Notes: generated from the letters alone by a model not told the origin. A DNA stretch of 64,000 nt from Microbacterium commune (GCF_014836945.1 NZ_JACSPX010000001.1:388942-452941); one strand, 5' to 3'. Counted from the stretch's first letter, positions 15,475 to 27,641 are shown. A program made the numbers and translations.

Positions 15475-17394
15475 TCAGGCGTGGGCGTTGGCGTCCTGAC
15501 GCTTCAGCCGCGACGTCTCACGACCGCGGATGGTCTGGTCGAGGATCACCTTGCGGATGCGCACGGCCTCCGGCGTGACCTCGACGCACTCATCCTCGCG
15601 GGCGAACTCCAGCGACTCCTCGAGGGAGAGGATGCGCGGCGGCGTCATCGACTCGAAGCTGTCGGCCGTGGCCGAGCGCATGTTGGTGAGCTTCTTCTCC
15701 TTGGTGATGTTCACGTCCATGTCATCCGCACGCGAGTTCTCACCCACGACCATGCCCTCGTAGACCTCTTCGGTCGGCCTGACGAAGAACGACATGCGCT
15801 CCTGCAGGGCGATCATGGCGAACGGGGTGACGACGCCGGCCCGGTCGGCGACGATCGAGCCGTTCTGGCGGGCGACGATCGAGCCTGCCCACGCGTCGTA
15901 GCCGTGCGAGATGGCGTTGGCGATGCCGGTGCCGCGGGTGATCGAGAGGAACTCGGTGCGGAAGCCGATCAGGCCGCGCGAGGGCACGATGAATTCCATG
16001 CGGATCCAGCCGGTGCCGTGGTTGACCATGTTCTCCATGCGGCCGCGGCGGTTGGCCATCAGCTGCGTGACCGCGCCCAGGTGCTCCTCGGGCACGTCGA
16101 TCGTGAGGTGCTCGTACGGCTCGTGCACCTTGCCGTCCTCTCCCTTTCGGGTGACGACCTGCGGCTTGCCGACGGTGAGCTCGAAGCCCTCGCGACGCAT
16201 GTTCTCGACCAGGATGGCGAGCTGCAGCTCACCGCGGCCCTGCACCTCCCACACGTCGGGGCGGCCGATGTCGTTCACGCGCAGCGACACGTTTCCGATC
16301 AGCTCGCGGTCGAGGCGGTCCTTCACCATGCGAGCGGTGAGCTTGTGTCCCTTGACCTTGCCGACCAGCGGCGAGGTGTTCGTGCCGATGGTCATCGAGA
16401 TCGACGGCTCGTCGACGCTGATCTGCGGCAGCGGGCGCACGTCCACCGGGTCGGCGATGGTCTCGCCGATCATGATGTCCGCGAAGCCGGCGATAACGGC
16501 GATGTCGCCGGGTCCGGCCGACTCGGCCGGGTAGCGCTCGAGCGCCTTGGTCATCAGCAGCTCGGTGATGCGCGCGTTCTGGGTGGTGCCGTCCTGGCGC
16601 ACCCAGGCGACGGTCTGACCCTTCTTGAGCGTGCCGTTGAAGACGCGCAGCAGCGCGAGGCGGCCGAGGAACGCCGAGGAGTCGAGGTTGGTGACCCACG
16701 CCTGCAGCGGCGCCTCGTCGTCGTACGACGGTGCGGGCACGTGCTCGAGGATCGCCTCGAACAGGGGCTCGAGGTCGTCGTTGTCGGGCAGCTCGCCGTT
16801 CGCGGGGCGGTTGCGCGACGCTGCTCCCGCGCGTCCCGAGGCGTAGACCACCGGCACGTCGAGCAGAGCGTCGACGTCGAGGTCGGGCACGTCGTCCTGC
16901 AGGTCGCTGGCGAGGCCGAGCAGCAGGTCGTGGGCCTCTTCTTCGACCTCGGCGATGCGGGCATCCGCCCGGTCGGTCTTGTTCACCAGCAGGATGACGG
17001 GCAGCTTCGCCTCGAGAGCCTTGCGCAGCACGAAGCGGGTCTGCGGCAGCGGACCCTCGGAGGAGTCGACCAGCAGCACGACGCCGTCGACCATCGACAG
17101 CGCGCGCTCGACCTCGCCACCGAAGTCGGCGTGACCGGGGGTGTCGACGACGTTGATCGTCACGGGCGTCTCGGAGTGCTTCCCCGAGTACGTGATCGCC
17201 GTGTTCTTGGCGAGGATCGTGATGCCCTTCTCACGCTCGAGGTCGTTGGAGTCCATCGCGCGTTCTTCGACGTGCGCGTGCTCGCCGAACGAGCCGGTCT
17301 GACGAAGCATGGCATCGACGAGAGTGGTCTTGCCGTGGTCGACGTGTGCGACGATTGCGACGTTTCGGAGGTCAGAGCGGAGGGCGTGCGCCAT
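15475..17394 (-). CDS. typA: ribosome-associated translational GTPase TypA/BipA
   Basis: This 639-residue GTPase has G1 AHVDHGKTT (about residues 16-24), G2 EREKGITI, G3 DTPGHADF and G4 NKTDRAD, then EF-G-like domains III/V and the TypA-specific C-terminal domain including NHGTGWIRMEFIVPSRGLIGFRT-type sequence near residue 460. It binds ribosomes during stress or ribosome assembly. It is monocistronic. The start ATG at 17394 lies about 105 nt downstream of an unusual hairpin described separately. Confidence 0.95.
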   Translation of the reverse strand: MAHALRSDLRNVAIVAHVDHGKTTLVDAMLRQTGSFGEHAHVEERAMDSNDLEREKGITILAKNTAITYSGKHSETPVTINVVDTPGHADFGGEVERALSMVDGVVLLVDSSEGPLPQTRFVLRKALEAKLPVILLVNKTDRADARIAEVEEEAHDLLLGLASDLQDDVPDLDVDALLDVPVVYASGRAGAASRNRPANGELPDNDDLEPLFEAILEHVPAPSYDDEAPLQAWVTNLDSSAFLGRLALLRVFNGTLKKGQTVAWVRQDGTTQNARITELLMTKALERYPAESAGPGDIAVIAGFADIMIGETIADPVDVRPLPQISVDEPSISMTIGTNTSPLVGKVKGHKLTARMVKDRLDRELIGNVSLRVNDIGRPDVWEVQGRGELQLAILVENMRREGFELTVGKPQVVTRKGEDGKVHEPYEHLTIDVPEEHLGAVTQLMANRRGRMENMVNHGTGWIRMEFIVPSRGLIGFRTEFLSITRGTGIANAISHGYDAWAGSIVARQNGSIVADRAGVVTPFAMIALQERMSFFVRPTEEVYEGMVVGENSRADDMDVNITKEKKLTNMRSATADSFESMTPPRILSLEESLEFAREDECVEVTPEAVRIRKVILDQTIRGRETSRLKRQDANAHA

Positions 17395-17500
17395 TCAAGA
17401 AGTCCAATGCGGATTTTGGTGTGAGATGGGATGCCGCGTGTGCCGAATGAACGAGAGCGACGTTCCAGAATAGCGCACGCTCTCTGAACAGTGCCTGACC

Positions 17501-17563
17501 CGTTCGAATCGCTCAACTGGCACTGTCCAGGGCCCGGATGCCGCCAATTGAGCTATCCGAACG
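17501..17563 (-). repeat. 63-nt long hairpin with tRNA-like D-arm sequence, upstream of typA
   Basis: Read on the minus strand, an outer 8-bp stem (17563-17556 with 17508-17501), a 2-nt internal loop (TA/GA), an 11-bp stem (GCTCAATTGGC with GCCAGTTGAGC) and an inner TCCG/TGGA stem pair almost throughout. Each imperfection is a G-U wobble on the minus strand but an A-C mismatch on the plus strand, which suggests that minus-strand RNA is the selected form. The left arm resembles a tRNA D-arm, but no acceptor/T-arm arrangement of a tRNA exists. No U tract follows. Confidence 0.6.
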
Positions 17564-17584
17564 GCGCCATCTACGATCGAGAGG

Positions 17585-18349
17585 GTGACGGCGACCAGGA
17601 CGCGGCTGTGGTGGGAGATCGCGATCGTCCTCGCTCTGGGGCTCGGCCAGTCGGCGGTGTACGCCATCGTGCAGCTCGCCTATCGCCTCACCGACTCCAC
17701 TCCCCTGGCCGATCAGACGGCGACGCTGAACCCGTCGCGCAGCGACCGCGAGGTGTTCGACCTCATCTATCAGCTCCTCTCGATCGGCTTCGGGATCGTG
17801 CCCGTGCTGCTGGTCTGCTTCCTGCTGTGGCGATCACGCCGCCCGCATCTCGGGATGCTCGGGATCGACGGCACGAGACCCGCGCGCGACATCGGCTGGG
17901 GCCTCGCTCTGGTGGCCGTCATCGGCATCCCGGGAATCGCGCTCTACGTCGCCGGCCGTGCGCTGGGCTGGTTCGTCGCCGTGGATCCTGCCGGGCTCGA
18001 CGCCCACTGGTGGACGGTGCCCATCCTGCTGCTGTCGGCGGCCCGGGCATCCATCCAGGAGGAGGTCGTCGTGCTCGGCTACCTGTTCGCCAGGCTCAGA
18101 CAGCTCGGCTGGGGCGTCTGGCCGATCATCGTCGCGACCAGCGTGCTGCGCGCGAGCTATCACCTGTACCAGGGCCCCGGCGCCTTCATCGGCAACCTCG
18201 CGATGGGCCTGCTCTTCGGCTGGCTGTTCGCCCGCACCCGACGTCTGGTGCCGTTCCTCGTCGCGCACTTCGCGATCGACGCGATCGTCTTCGTCGGCTA
18301 CCCGTGGGCCGCCTCGACCTGGCCGGCTCTGTTCGGACTGTCCGCCTGA
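17585..18349 (+). CDS. CPBP family intramembrane protease-like protein
   Basis: This 254-residue protein has about seven membrane helices and the three Abi/CPBP motifs: EE at 159-160 followed by VVVLGYLF, SYHLYQG with H193, and HFAIDAI with H228 and D232. The family are membrane glutamic-type proteases related to Rce1. The arginine usual in EExxxR is replaced by leucine (EEVVVL), which may weaken activity. The start is a GTG at 17585. It is divergent from typA and convergent with the PH-domain gene. Confidence 0.82.
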   Translation: MTATRTRLWWEIAIVLALGLGQSAVYAIVQLAYRLTDSTPLADQTATLNPSRSDREVFDLIYQLLSIGFGIVPVLLVCFLLWRSRRPHLGMLGIDGTRPARDIGWGLALVAVIGIPGIALYVAGRALGWFVAVDPAGLDAHWWTVPILLLSAARASIQEEVVVLGYLFARLRQLGWGVWPIIVATSVLRASYHLYQGPGAFIGNLAMGLLFGWLFARTRRLVPFLVAHFAIDAIVFVGYPWAASTWPALFGLSA

Positions 18350-18367
18350 CGTTCCGCAGGCCGCGCC

Positions 18368-18940
18368 TCAGCCGCGGGTGATCAGCACAGCGGCCACGGC
18401 CCAGGCGACGATCACGAGCAACGCGGCGAGGGACGGGATGTCCCAGCCGCGCCGCACGGGCGGCACCGGGGTGACCGGCGTCGCGCCCGCCTTCGCCTTG
18501 CGCAGCGCCGCGACAGCGTCATCGGCGCGCTCGTTCGCATCCTCTTTGGTGCGCCCGGGTCCGAGCCGCTGCGGTCGGCGCGTGGCGGGACCGCCGAAGC
18601 AGGTGATCTGCGAGCCGTCGTCGAGGGCGATCTCGATCTGCCAGCGCATCCGGATCTGCTGCACCCGCGCCCAGGGCACGAAGATCGTGCGCAGCAGGTT
18701 CTGCACGAACACGCCGTCGCGCTGTGGGCGCACGCGCGAGGCGACGCCGATGACGTAGATGCTCCACAGCACCAGCAGCGGCCACGGGGCGAGCAGCAGC
18801 GCGGTGCCGATGTCGGCTCGGACCGCGGCGTCGACGAGCAGCACCGCCGAGAGCGCCGCGCAGATCACCAGCAGCGCCACCCCTCCCCTGTTGCGGAGAG
18901 AGGCGGCGCCGGCTGGTGTCGCGGATTGCTCGGGCGTCAC
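18368..18940 (-). CDS. PH-domain-like membrane protein
   Basis: This 190-residue protein has two N-terminal membrane helices (about 20-40 and 45-66), a bacterial PH-like segment (FVPWARVQQIRMRWQIEIAL, about 88-107), a basic linker, and one C-terminal membrane helix (about 168-188). Proteins of this kind are annotated as PH domain or CFP-6-like; the function is unknown. Its start overlaps the stop of the oligopeptide ABC ATPase gene by 4 nt, so it is the last gene of that operon in this genome, perhaps only by position. Confidence 0.7.
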   Translation of the reverse strand: MTPEQSATPAGAASLRNRGGVALLVICAALSAVLLVDAAVRADIGTALLLAPWPLLVLWSIYVIGVASRVRPQRDGVFVQNLLRTIFVPWARVQQIRMRWQIEIALDDGSQITCFGGPATRRPQRLGPGRTKEDANERADDAVAALRKAKAGATPVTPVPPVRRGWDIPSLAALLVIVAWAVAAVLITRG

Positions 18941-20583
18941 AGACCGCCGCCGAGCGGCAGCGAGGCGCCGGGGATCGCGTCGAGCAGACGACGCGTGTAC
19001 TCCTCCTGCGGGTCGGTGAAGATGGAGTCCACCGTGCCCTGCTCGACGATCCTGCCCTTCTCCATGACGCAGACGAGATCGGCTGCCACCCGCACGACCG
19101 CGAGGTCGTGCGTGATGAACAGGTAGGTCAGACCGAGCTCGTTCTGCAGATCCGAGAGCAGGTGCAGGATCTGGTCCTGCACGAGCACGTCGAGCGCCGA
19201 GACGGCCTCGTCGAGCACGACGATGTCGGGTTTGAGAGCCAGCGCGCGAGCGATCGCGACGCGCTGACGCTGACCACCGGACAGCTCGTTCGGGTACCGC
19301 TCCGCCAGCTCGCGGGGCAGCGAGACCTGGTCGAGCAGCTCGAGAGAGCGCTTGTGCTGCTCGTCGCGCGTGCCGATGCCGTGCACGTGCAGCGGCTCGC
19401 TGATGAGGCTGCCGATGCTGCGCAGCGGGTCGAGGGATCCGTACGGATCCTGGAACACCGGCTGCATGCGCCGACGCAGTCTGAACACGTCTGCGCGCGA
19501 CATGGCGCTGGTCGCCTCGCCGTCGATGAGGATCTCGCCGTCGGTGGGCTTCTCGAGCTGCAGCAGCATCTTCGCCACCGTCGACTTGCCCGACCCCGAC
19601 TCGCCCACGAGCGCGAGCGTCTTGCCCCGGGGGATCGAGAACGAGACGCCGTCGACGGCGAGGAACTTCTCGCTGCGCAGTCCGCCGCTGCGGATGGAGT
19701 ACTGCTTGACGAGGTCGCGCACCTCCACCACGGCCGGAGCCGTCTGCGCCTTCGGCTCCTCGCGGGTGGTGACCACGCCGATCCGCTTCGAGGCGAGGCT
19801 GGGCGCGGCGGCCACCAGCCGCTGCGTGTACGGGTGCTGCGGCCGCGAGAGGATCTCGACGCTGGGGCCGGCCTCGACGATCTCACCCTGGTTCATCACG
19901 ATGATGCGGTCGGCGCGCTCACCGGCCAGACCGAGGTCATGGGTGATCAGCAGCACCGACGTGCCGCGCTCGCTGGTCAGGCTCGCCAGGTGATCGAGGA
20001 TCACCCGCTGCACCGTCACGTCCAGCGCGCTGGTCGGCTCGTCGGCGATCAGCAGCTGCGGGTCGGCCGCCAGGCCGATCCCGATCAGCGCGCGCTGTCG
20101 CATCCCGCCCGAGAACTGGTGGGGGAACTGGTGCATCCGACGTGCGGCGTCGCTGAGGCCCGCCTGCTGCAGCACCTCGACGGCGCGGTCGTGCACCTCC
20201 TGGCGTCCTTGCGCCAGCCCGTTGGCGCGCACGGCCTCCTTGACCTGGAAGCCGACCGACCACACCGGGTTGAGGTTCGACATCGGGTCCTGCGGCACAT
20301 ATCCGATGTCACGTCCGCGGATGTGCTCGAGCTCGGCCCGCTTCGCGGTGGTCAGCTCGCGTCCGTCGAGAGTGATGCTGCCGGCGGTGACGTGCCCGGT
20401 GCCGGGCAGCAGGCCGATGATCGCGGATGCCGTCGTCGACTTGCCCGACCCGGACTCCCCCACGATCGCCAGCGTCTCGCCGGCCATCATGTCGAAGCTC
20501 ACACCGTGCAGCACTTCGCGGGTCTTCTTGCCGCTGCGGAACGCGACGCGCAGGTCGCGCACTCTGAGCAGAGGTTCGGTCAT
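18937..20583 (-). CDS. oligopeptide ABC transporter, fused double ATP-binding protein
   Basis: This 548-residue protein contains two complete ABC modules, equivalent to DppD and DppF (OppD and OppF) in one chain. The first has Walker A GESGSGKST at 42-50 and the signature FSGGMRQR; the second has another GESGSGKST, LSGGQRQR and LDEAVSALD. It energises peptide import at the cytosolic face of the membrane. The start overlaps the upstream permease stop by 4 nt (ATGA) and the stop overlaps the PH-domain gene. The fusion is common in actinobacteria. Confidence 0.93.
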   Translation of the reverse strand: MTEPLLRVRDLRVAFRSGKKTREVLHGVSFDMMAGETLAIVGESGSGKSTTASAIIGLLPGTGHVTAGSITLDGRELTTAKRAELEHIRGRDIGYVPQDPMSNLNPVWSVGFQVKEAVRANGLAQGRQEVHDRAVEVLQQAGLSDAARRMHQFPHQFSGGMRQRALIGIGLAADPQLLIADEPTSALDVTVQRVILDHLASLTSERGTSVLLITHDLGLAGERADRIIVMNQGEIVEAGPSVEILSRPQHPYTQRLVAAAPSLASKRIGVVTTREEPKAQTAPAVVEVRDLVKQYSIRSGGLRSEKFLAVDGVSFSIPRGKTLALVGESGSGKSTVAKMLLQLEKPTDGEILIDGEATSAMSRADVFRLRRRMQPVFQDPYGSLDPLRSIGSLISEPLHVHGIGTRDEQHKRSLELLDQVSLPRELAERYPNELSGGQRQRVAIARALALKPDIVVLDEAVSALDVLVQDQILHLLSDLQNELGLTYLFITHDLAVVRVAADLVCVMEKGRIVEQGTVDSIFTDPQEEYTRRLLDAIPGASLPLGGGL

Positions 20584-21524
20584 CGCTGAGCCCTCGCCTT
20601 CGGGTCGACGGCGTCGCGCAGCAGCTCACCGAGCGTGACGAACGCCAGCACGGTGAGGGTCAGGGCGAGCGACGGCCAGAACAGCGCCATCGGCGCCGTG
20701 CGGATGTTGGTCTGAGCCTGGCTGATGTCCAGACCCCACGACATGGTGCCGCTGCCCAGACCGACGCCCAGGAACGACAGGGTGGCCTCGGCGACGATCG
20801 CGCCGGCGAGCGACAGCGTGGCGACGACGATGACGGGAGCCATCGCGTTGGGCAGCACGTGCACCAGCAGCGTCTTGAACCTCGACATGCCGATCGACTC
20901 GGCCCCCATCACGAAGTCGGCCTGCTTCACGCGCAGCACCTCGGCGCGCATGATGCGCGCGGTCGATGCCCAGGCGAAACCGCCGATCGCGAATGCCAGC
21001 ACGAGCTCGTTGCGATCCGGCAGCACCGACATGACGACGATGCCCGCGATGATGTAGGGGATCGTGAAGAAGATGTCGCCGATGCGCGAGAGCACCGAGT
21101 CCAGCCAGCCGCCGTAGAAGCCGGCCAGCGCGCCCATGACGACGCCGACGATGGTGCTGATCAGGGTGGCCAGCACGCCGACGATGAGCGAGGTGCGGGT
21201 TCCCCAGATCGTGCGCGCGTAGATGTCGCATCCCTGACGGGTGAAGCCGAGCGGATGCCCGTCGGCGGGGCCCTTGTTGCTGTCCGCGAGCTGGCATCCC
21301 GAGTTCGGGGCGACCTGGGTGAACAGGGTCGGCGCGAGGGCGACGATGATCACCAGCAGGACGAACGCCGCGGAGATCCAGAACAGCGGACGCCGACGCA
21401 GGTCGCGCCAGGCGTCCAGCCACAGGTTGCTGGGCTTGGCGTCGATGCGCACGACGTCGACGGGCACCGACGTGGTGTCGGCCGGTGCGACGAAGTGGCC
21501 GCGGTCGAGGTCAGGTCGTGACAT
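20580..21524 (-). CDS. oligopeptide ABC transporter permease (DppC/OppC type)
   Basis: This 314-residue protein has an N-terminal OppC-N region with one membrane helix (about 47-68), an extracytoplasmic loop containing GCQLADSNKGPADGHPLG, and five further helices. The EAA loop for ATPase contact reads EAESIGMSRFKTLLVHVLPN-like around residue 220. It forms half of the peptide translocation pore with the adjacent DppB-type permease, whose gene it overlaps by 14 nt. It is translationally coupled to the ATPase gene. Confidence 0.92.
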   Translation of the reverse strand: MSRPDLDRGHFVAPADTTSVPVDVVRIDAKPSNLWLDAWRDLRRRPLFWISAAFVLLVIIVALAPTLFTQVAPNSGCQLADSNKGPADGHPLGFTRQGCDIYARTIWGTRTSLIVGVLATLISTIVGVVMGALAGFYGGWLDSVLSRIGDIFFTIPYIIAGIVVMSVLPDRNELVLAFAIGGFAWASTARIMRAEVLRVKQADFVMGAESIGMSRFKTLLVHVLPNAMAPVIVVATLSLAGAIVAEATLSFLGVGLGSGTMSWGLDISQAQTNIRTAPMALFWPSLALTLTVLAFVTLGELLRDAVDPKARAQR

Positions 21525-22443
21525 AGCGGATCCTCGGGTCGAGCAGGCCGTAGATGAGATCCACGACGAGGTTGATGAGCACGTACACGACGACGAACAC
21601 CGTCACGAACGACACGACCGTGGGGTTCTCCCCTCGGATGATCGCCTGATACAGGGTGTTGCCGACGCCGGGGACGTTGAAGATGCCCTCCGTGACGGTC
21701 GCACCGACCATCAGCACACCGAACACGGTGCCGAGGTCCGTGACCATCGGGATGAGCGAGTTGCGCAGCACGTGCACGGGGATGACGCGTCCTCGCGACA
21801 GTCCCTTGCTGTACGCCGTGCGCACCCAGTCCTGGCCGAGCGTGTCGATCGTGGACGCGCGCGTGAGCCGCATGCTGGTCGCGTAGACGCTGAAGCCGAG
21901 CACCCAGGCCGGCAGCCAGAGATCGCCCCAGTCGTTGTTCGCTCCGACGGTGGGTCTGAACCACCCGAGTTGGATGGCGAGGAAGTACTGCGCCAGGAAC
22001 GAGAGCACGAAGATCGGCACGGCGATGAAGATCAGCGCGAGCACGAGCATCGAGTTGTCGAAGATGCCGCCCTTGCCGAGCGCCGAGAACAGGCCGATGA
22101 TGATGGCCAGCACGAAGGCGATGCCCACGGCCATCACGGCGAGACGCAGCGTGACGGGGAACGTGCGGGCGAGGACGTCTGCGACCGGCTGGCCGGAGAA
22201 GCTCGTGCCGAAGTCGAGCCGGAAGATCCCCGCGATGTAGTAGCCGTACTGCACGAGGAACGGCTCGTCGAGGTGGTACTCGGCGCGAAGACGCTCGAGC
22301 AGAGCAGGGTTCGGCTGCTTGTCTCCGAACAGACCGGCGATCGGGTCGCCCGGCATGGCGAAGACCATGAAATAGATCAGCAGAGTCGCTCCGAAGAACA
22401 CCGGAATCGCCTGCAGGATCCGCTTGAGGATGTAAACGGCCAT
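21511..22443 (-). CDS. oligopeptide ABC transporter permease (DppB/OppB type)
   Basis: This 310-residue permease starts MAVYILKRILQAIPVFFGA, the classic OppB N-terminal helix, has six membrane segments, and carries the coupling-loop motif DWVRTAYSKGLSRGRVI. It pairs with the downstream DppC-type permease. It lies 97 nt after the substrate-binding protein gene, and the hairpin between them probably reduces its expression relative to the binding protein. Confidence 0.92.
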   Translation of the reverse strand: MAVYILKRILQAIPVFFGATLLIYFMVFAMPGDPIAGLFGDKQPNPALLERLRAEYHLDEPFLVQYGYYIAGIFRLDFGTSFSGQPVADVLARTFPVTLRLAVMAVGIAFVLAIIIGLFSALGKGGIFDNSMLVLALIFIAVPIFVLSFLAQYFLAIQLGWFRPTVGANNDWGDLWLPAWVLGFSVYATSMRLTRASTIDTLGQDWVRTAYSKGLSRGRVIPVHVLRNSLIPMVTDLGTVFGVLMVGATVTEGIFNVPGVGNTLYQAIIRGENPTVVSFVTVFVVVYVLINLVVDLIYGLLDPRIRYVTT

Positions 22444-22499
22444 CCTCTACCTCCCTTCGGGTGCGAGGCGCGGATCACGCGCCTCGAGGGCAAAGAGAA

Positions 22500-22530
22500 C
22501 GAGGCGGTGGTGTGGTGCACCACCGCCTCG
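22500..22530 (-). terminator. intercistronic hairpin (partial terminator/attenuator)
   Basis: A perfect 13-bp stem (22500-22512 with 22518-22530) closes a 5-nt loop between the binding-protein stop and the permease start. No long U tract follows on the minus strand. This is the usual position for a hairpin that stabilises the binding-protein mRNA or stops most transcripts before the permease genes. Confidence 0.75.
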
Positions 22531-22540
22531 TCGCGAAGGG

Positions 22541-24175
22541 TTACTCCGCCTTCTTCTCGATTTCCGAGAAGAGCGGCACGGAGTTCCAGCCGAACTTCAC
22601 GTTGTCGACGTTCTTGCCGTAGCCGCCGACGACGTTCGAGTACCACAGGGGCACGACGGGCAGGTCCTTCAGAAGGACCTCCTGCGCCTGCTGGTACAGC
22701 TCGTTCGCCGCCTTGGGGTCGGTCTCCGAGATGCCCTCGGACAGCAGCTTGTCGAACTCGGCGCTCGAGTAGTCACCGTCGTTGGATCCGGCGTTGGTGG
22801 CGTACAGCGGTCCGAGGAAGTTGTACAGACCGGGGTAGTCGGCCTGCCATCCGGTGCGGAACGCGGTCTCGATGGTGCGGTCGGTGACCTTGCCGCGCAG
22901 CTCTGCGAACGTGGGGTACGGAGCACCCGACGCGTCGATGCCCAGCGTGTTCTTGATCGAGTTGGTGGTCGCGTCGACCCAGGCCTGGTGGCCGCCGTCG
23001 GCGTTGTACGCGATCTGGAACGTGCCGCTCCACGGGCTGATCTTGTCAGCCTCGGCCCACAGCTCCTTGGCCTTCTCCTCGTTGAAGTCGAGGACCTCGG
23101 AGCCCTCGAGCGAGTCGGTCCAGCCGTCGATGACCGGCGAGGTGAAGTCGCTGGCCGGGGTGCGGGTGCCCTGGAAGATCACGTCGGTGATCTCCTTGCG
23201 GTTGATCGCCATCGAGATGGCCTGGCGACGCAGGTTGCCCTCTTCGCCGCTGAAGTGCTCGAGGCGCTCCGGGATGGTGAACGACTGGAAGATGGCAGCC
23301 GGCTGGTTGACCGCACGGTCGCCCAGGTCGGACTCGTAGTTGCCGAAGGCCGAGTCGGGGATCGCGTCGAGCACGTCGAGCTGGTCACCCAGCAGATCGG
23401 CGTACGCGCTGTCCTGCGAGGCGTAGAACACGATGTTCAGACCGCCGTTGGCCGCCTTGCGCGGGCCGTCGTAGTCGGGGTTGACGACGAGGTCGATGCC
23501 CACATCGTGCTGCCAGGCTCCCTCACCGTCGAGCATGTACGGGCCGTTGCCGATCGGGTTCTCGCCGAACGCCTCCATGTCCTCGAACGCGACGTCGGGG
23601 AGCGGGAAGTAGGCCGAGTAGCCGAGGCGCTGCGCGAAGTCCGACGCAGGCTTGTTGAGCTTGATCGTGAAGGTGTGGTCGTCGACCTGCTTCAGACCGG
23701 TCAGCTCGGAGTCCTCGTCGTAGCTGAAGCCCTCGATGTCCTCGAAGAAGTAGCTGGAGAGCTGCTCGTTCGACGCCAGCGCGCCGTAGTTCCACGCCTT
23801 GATGAAGTTGTCGGCGGTGACCTCTTCACCGTCGGTGAACTTCAGACCCTCGCGGATCTTCACGGTGAGGTTCTGCGGGTCGTCGACCGTGATCTCCTCG
23901 GCGACGTCGTTGAACACCGCGCCGTCGGCCGCGTAGCCGATGAGTCCGGCGAAGATGGCGTCGAGGATCTTGCCACCACCGGTCTCGTTGGTGTTGGTCG
24001 GGATCAGCGGGTTCTGAGGTTCAGAGCCGTTGACCTTGATGATCGCGGACGCATCAGCGCTCGACGAGCCCTTGTCTGCGTCGGGCGAATCGCCGCTGCT
24101 TGCGCAGCCGGAGAGTGCCATGGCACTCGCCGCGAGCAGCGCAATGCCCGCGAGGGTGATCTTGTTGTGCTTCAC
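22541..24175 (-). CDS. oligopeptide ABC transporter substrate-binding lipoprotein
   Basis: The GTG at 24175 follows AGGAGG and gives 544 residues; the frame stays open a further 69 codons upstream but is not protein-like there. The N-terminus is a lipoprotein signal peptide with the lipobox LSGC, cysteine 24. The mature protein is an SBP_bac_5 family binding protein (FTDGEEVTADNFIKAWNYG near residue 125, and EEGNLRRQAISMAINRKEI). Peptides are the expected ligands. It is the first gene of the SBP-permease-permease-ATPase operon. Confidence 0.93.
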   Translation of the reverse strand: MKHNKITLAGIALLAASAMALSGCASSGDSPDADKGSSSADASAIIKVNGSEPQNPLIPTNTNETGGGKILDAIFAGLIGYAADGAVFNDVAEEITVDDPQNLTVKIREGLKFTDGEEVTADNFIKAWNYGALASNEQLSSYFFEDIEGFSYDEDSELTGLKQVDDHTFTIKLNKPASDFAQRLGYSAYFPLPDVAFEDMEAFGENPIGNGPYMLDGEGAWQHDVGIDLVVNPDYDGPRKAANGGLNIVFYASQDSAYADLLGDQLDVLDAIPDSAFGNYESDLGDRAVNQPAAIFQSFTIPERLEHFSGEEGNLRRQAISMAINRKEITDVIFQGTRTPASDFTSPVIDGWTDSLEGSEVLDFNEEKAKELWAEADKISPWSGTFQIAYNADGGHQAWVDATTNSIKNTLGIDASGAPYPTFAELRGKVTDRTIETAFRTGWQADYPGLYNFLGPLYATNAGSNDGDYSSAEFDKLLSEGISETDPKAANELYQQAQEVLLKDLPVVPLWYSNVVGGYGKNVDNVKFGWNSVPLFSEIEKKAE

Positions 24176-24298
24176 AGTGTCCTCCTGTGGACCGGGACAA
24201 GCGCGCGCTCGGCCTCGAACGCGCTCACCTCCGATCCTAGGTCCCGCCGACGAGGCCACCAGCACGCCCGGGCAACTGTTATCCAGCCTTAACCGAAA

Positions 24299-24330
24299 CC
24301 ACCCCTCATCGCTGTCGCGACGAGGGGTGG
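24299..24330 (-). terminator. intrinsic terminator-type hairpin after gcvP
   Basis: The 9-bp arms CCACCCCTC (24299-24307) and GAGGGGTGG (24322-24330) pair around a 14-nt loop that can itself pair partly. It lies 19 nt beyond the gcvP stop, before the promoter region of the peptide transporter operon. Confidence 0.75.
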
Positions 24331-24348
24331 CCCGGATGCCCGGATGAT

Positions 24349-27261
<2,913 letters not shown>

Positions 27262-27263
27262 TC

Positions 27264-27641
27264 TCACGCCTCCGTGTGCGCGACGTATGCGTCGCGGTCG
27301 AGCAGTCCGTCGAGGGCGCCGTCGGCGACCTCGACCTTGATCAGCCACGCGTCGCCGAAGGGCGCGGAGTTCAGCAGAGCGGGGTCGTCGACGACGGCGT
27401 CGTTGATCTCGACGACCGTCCCGGTGACCGGGGCGTAGAGCTCGGAGACCGACTTGGTCGACTCGGCCTCGCCGAACACGTCGCCGCGGGTCAGCTCGGC
27501 GCCGACCTCGGGCAGCTCGACGAACACGATGTCGCCGAGCGCGTCAGCGGCGAAGTCGGTGATGCCGATCGTCGCGGTGGCGCCGTCGAGGGCGACCCAC
27601 TCGTGCTCTTCGCTGTACTTGAGGGTGGTGAGATCGGTCAT
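27264..27641 (-). CDS. gcvH: glycine cleavage system H protein
   Basis: This 125-residue protein is the lipoyl carrier of the glycine cleavage complex. The lipoylated residue is Lys63 in the motif [10 protein letters not shown]. It shuttles the aminomethyl group from the P to the T protein. The start overlaps the gcvT stop by 4 nt and its stop lies 2 nt before the gcvP start codon, so all three genes are tightly coupled. Confidence 0.95.
   Translation of the reverse strand: MTDLTTLKYSEEHEWVALDGATATIGITDFAADALGDIVFVELPEVGAELTRGDVFGEAESTKSVSELYAPVTGTVVEINDAVVDDPALLNSAPFGDAWLIKVEVADGALDGLLDRDAYVAHTEA

Noticed and set aside
15346..17424. Long open frame antisense to typA (692 codons)
   Set aside because: Same reason: composition typical of the complementary strand of a GC-rich gene.
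17501..17563. tRNA gene or pseudo-tRNA
   Set aside because: Only a D-arm-like segment matches. The paired arms form one long hairpin, with no anticodon arm, T-arm or CCA-side acceptor in cloverleaf order.
18916..20589. Long open frame antisense to the fused ABC ATPase
   Set aside because: Same reason; the minus-strand reading has full ABC motifs.
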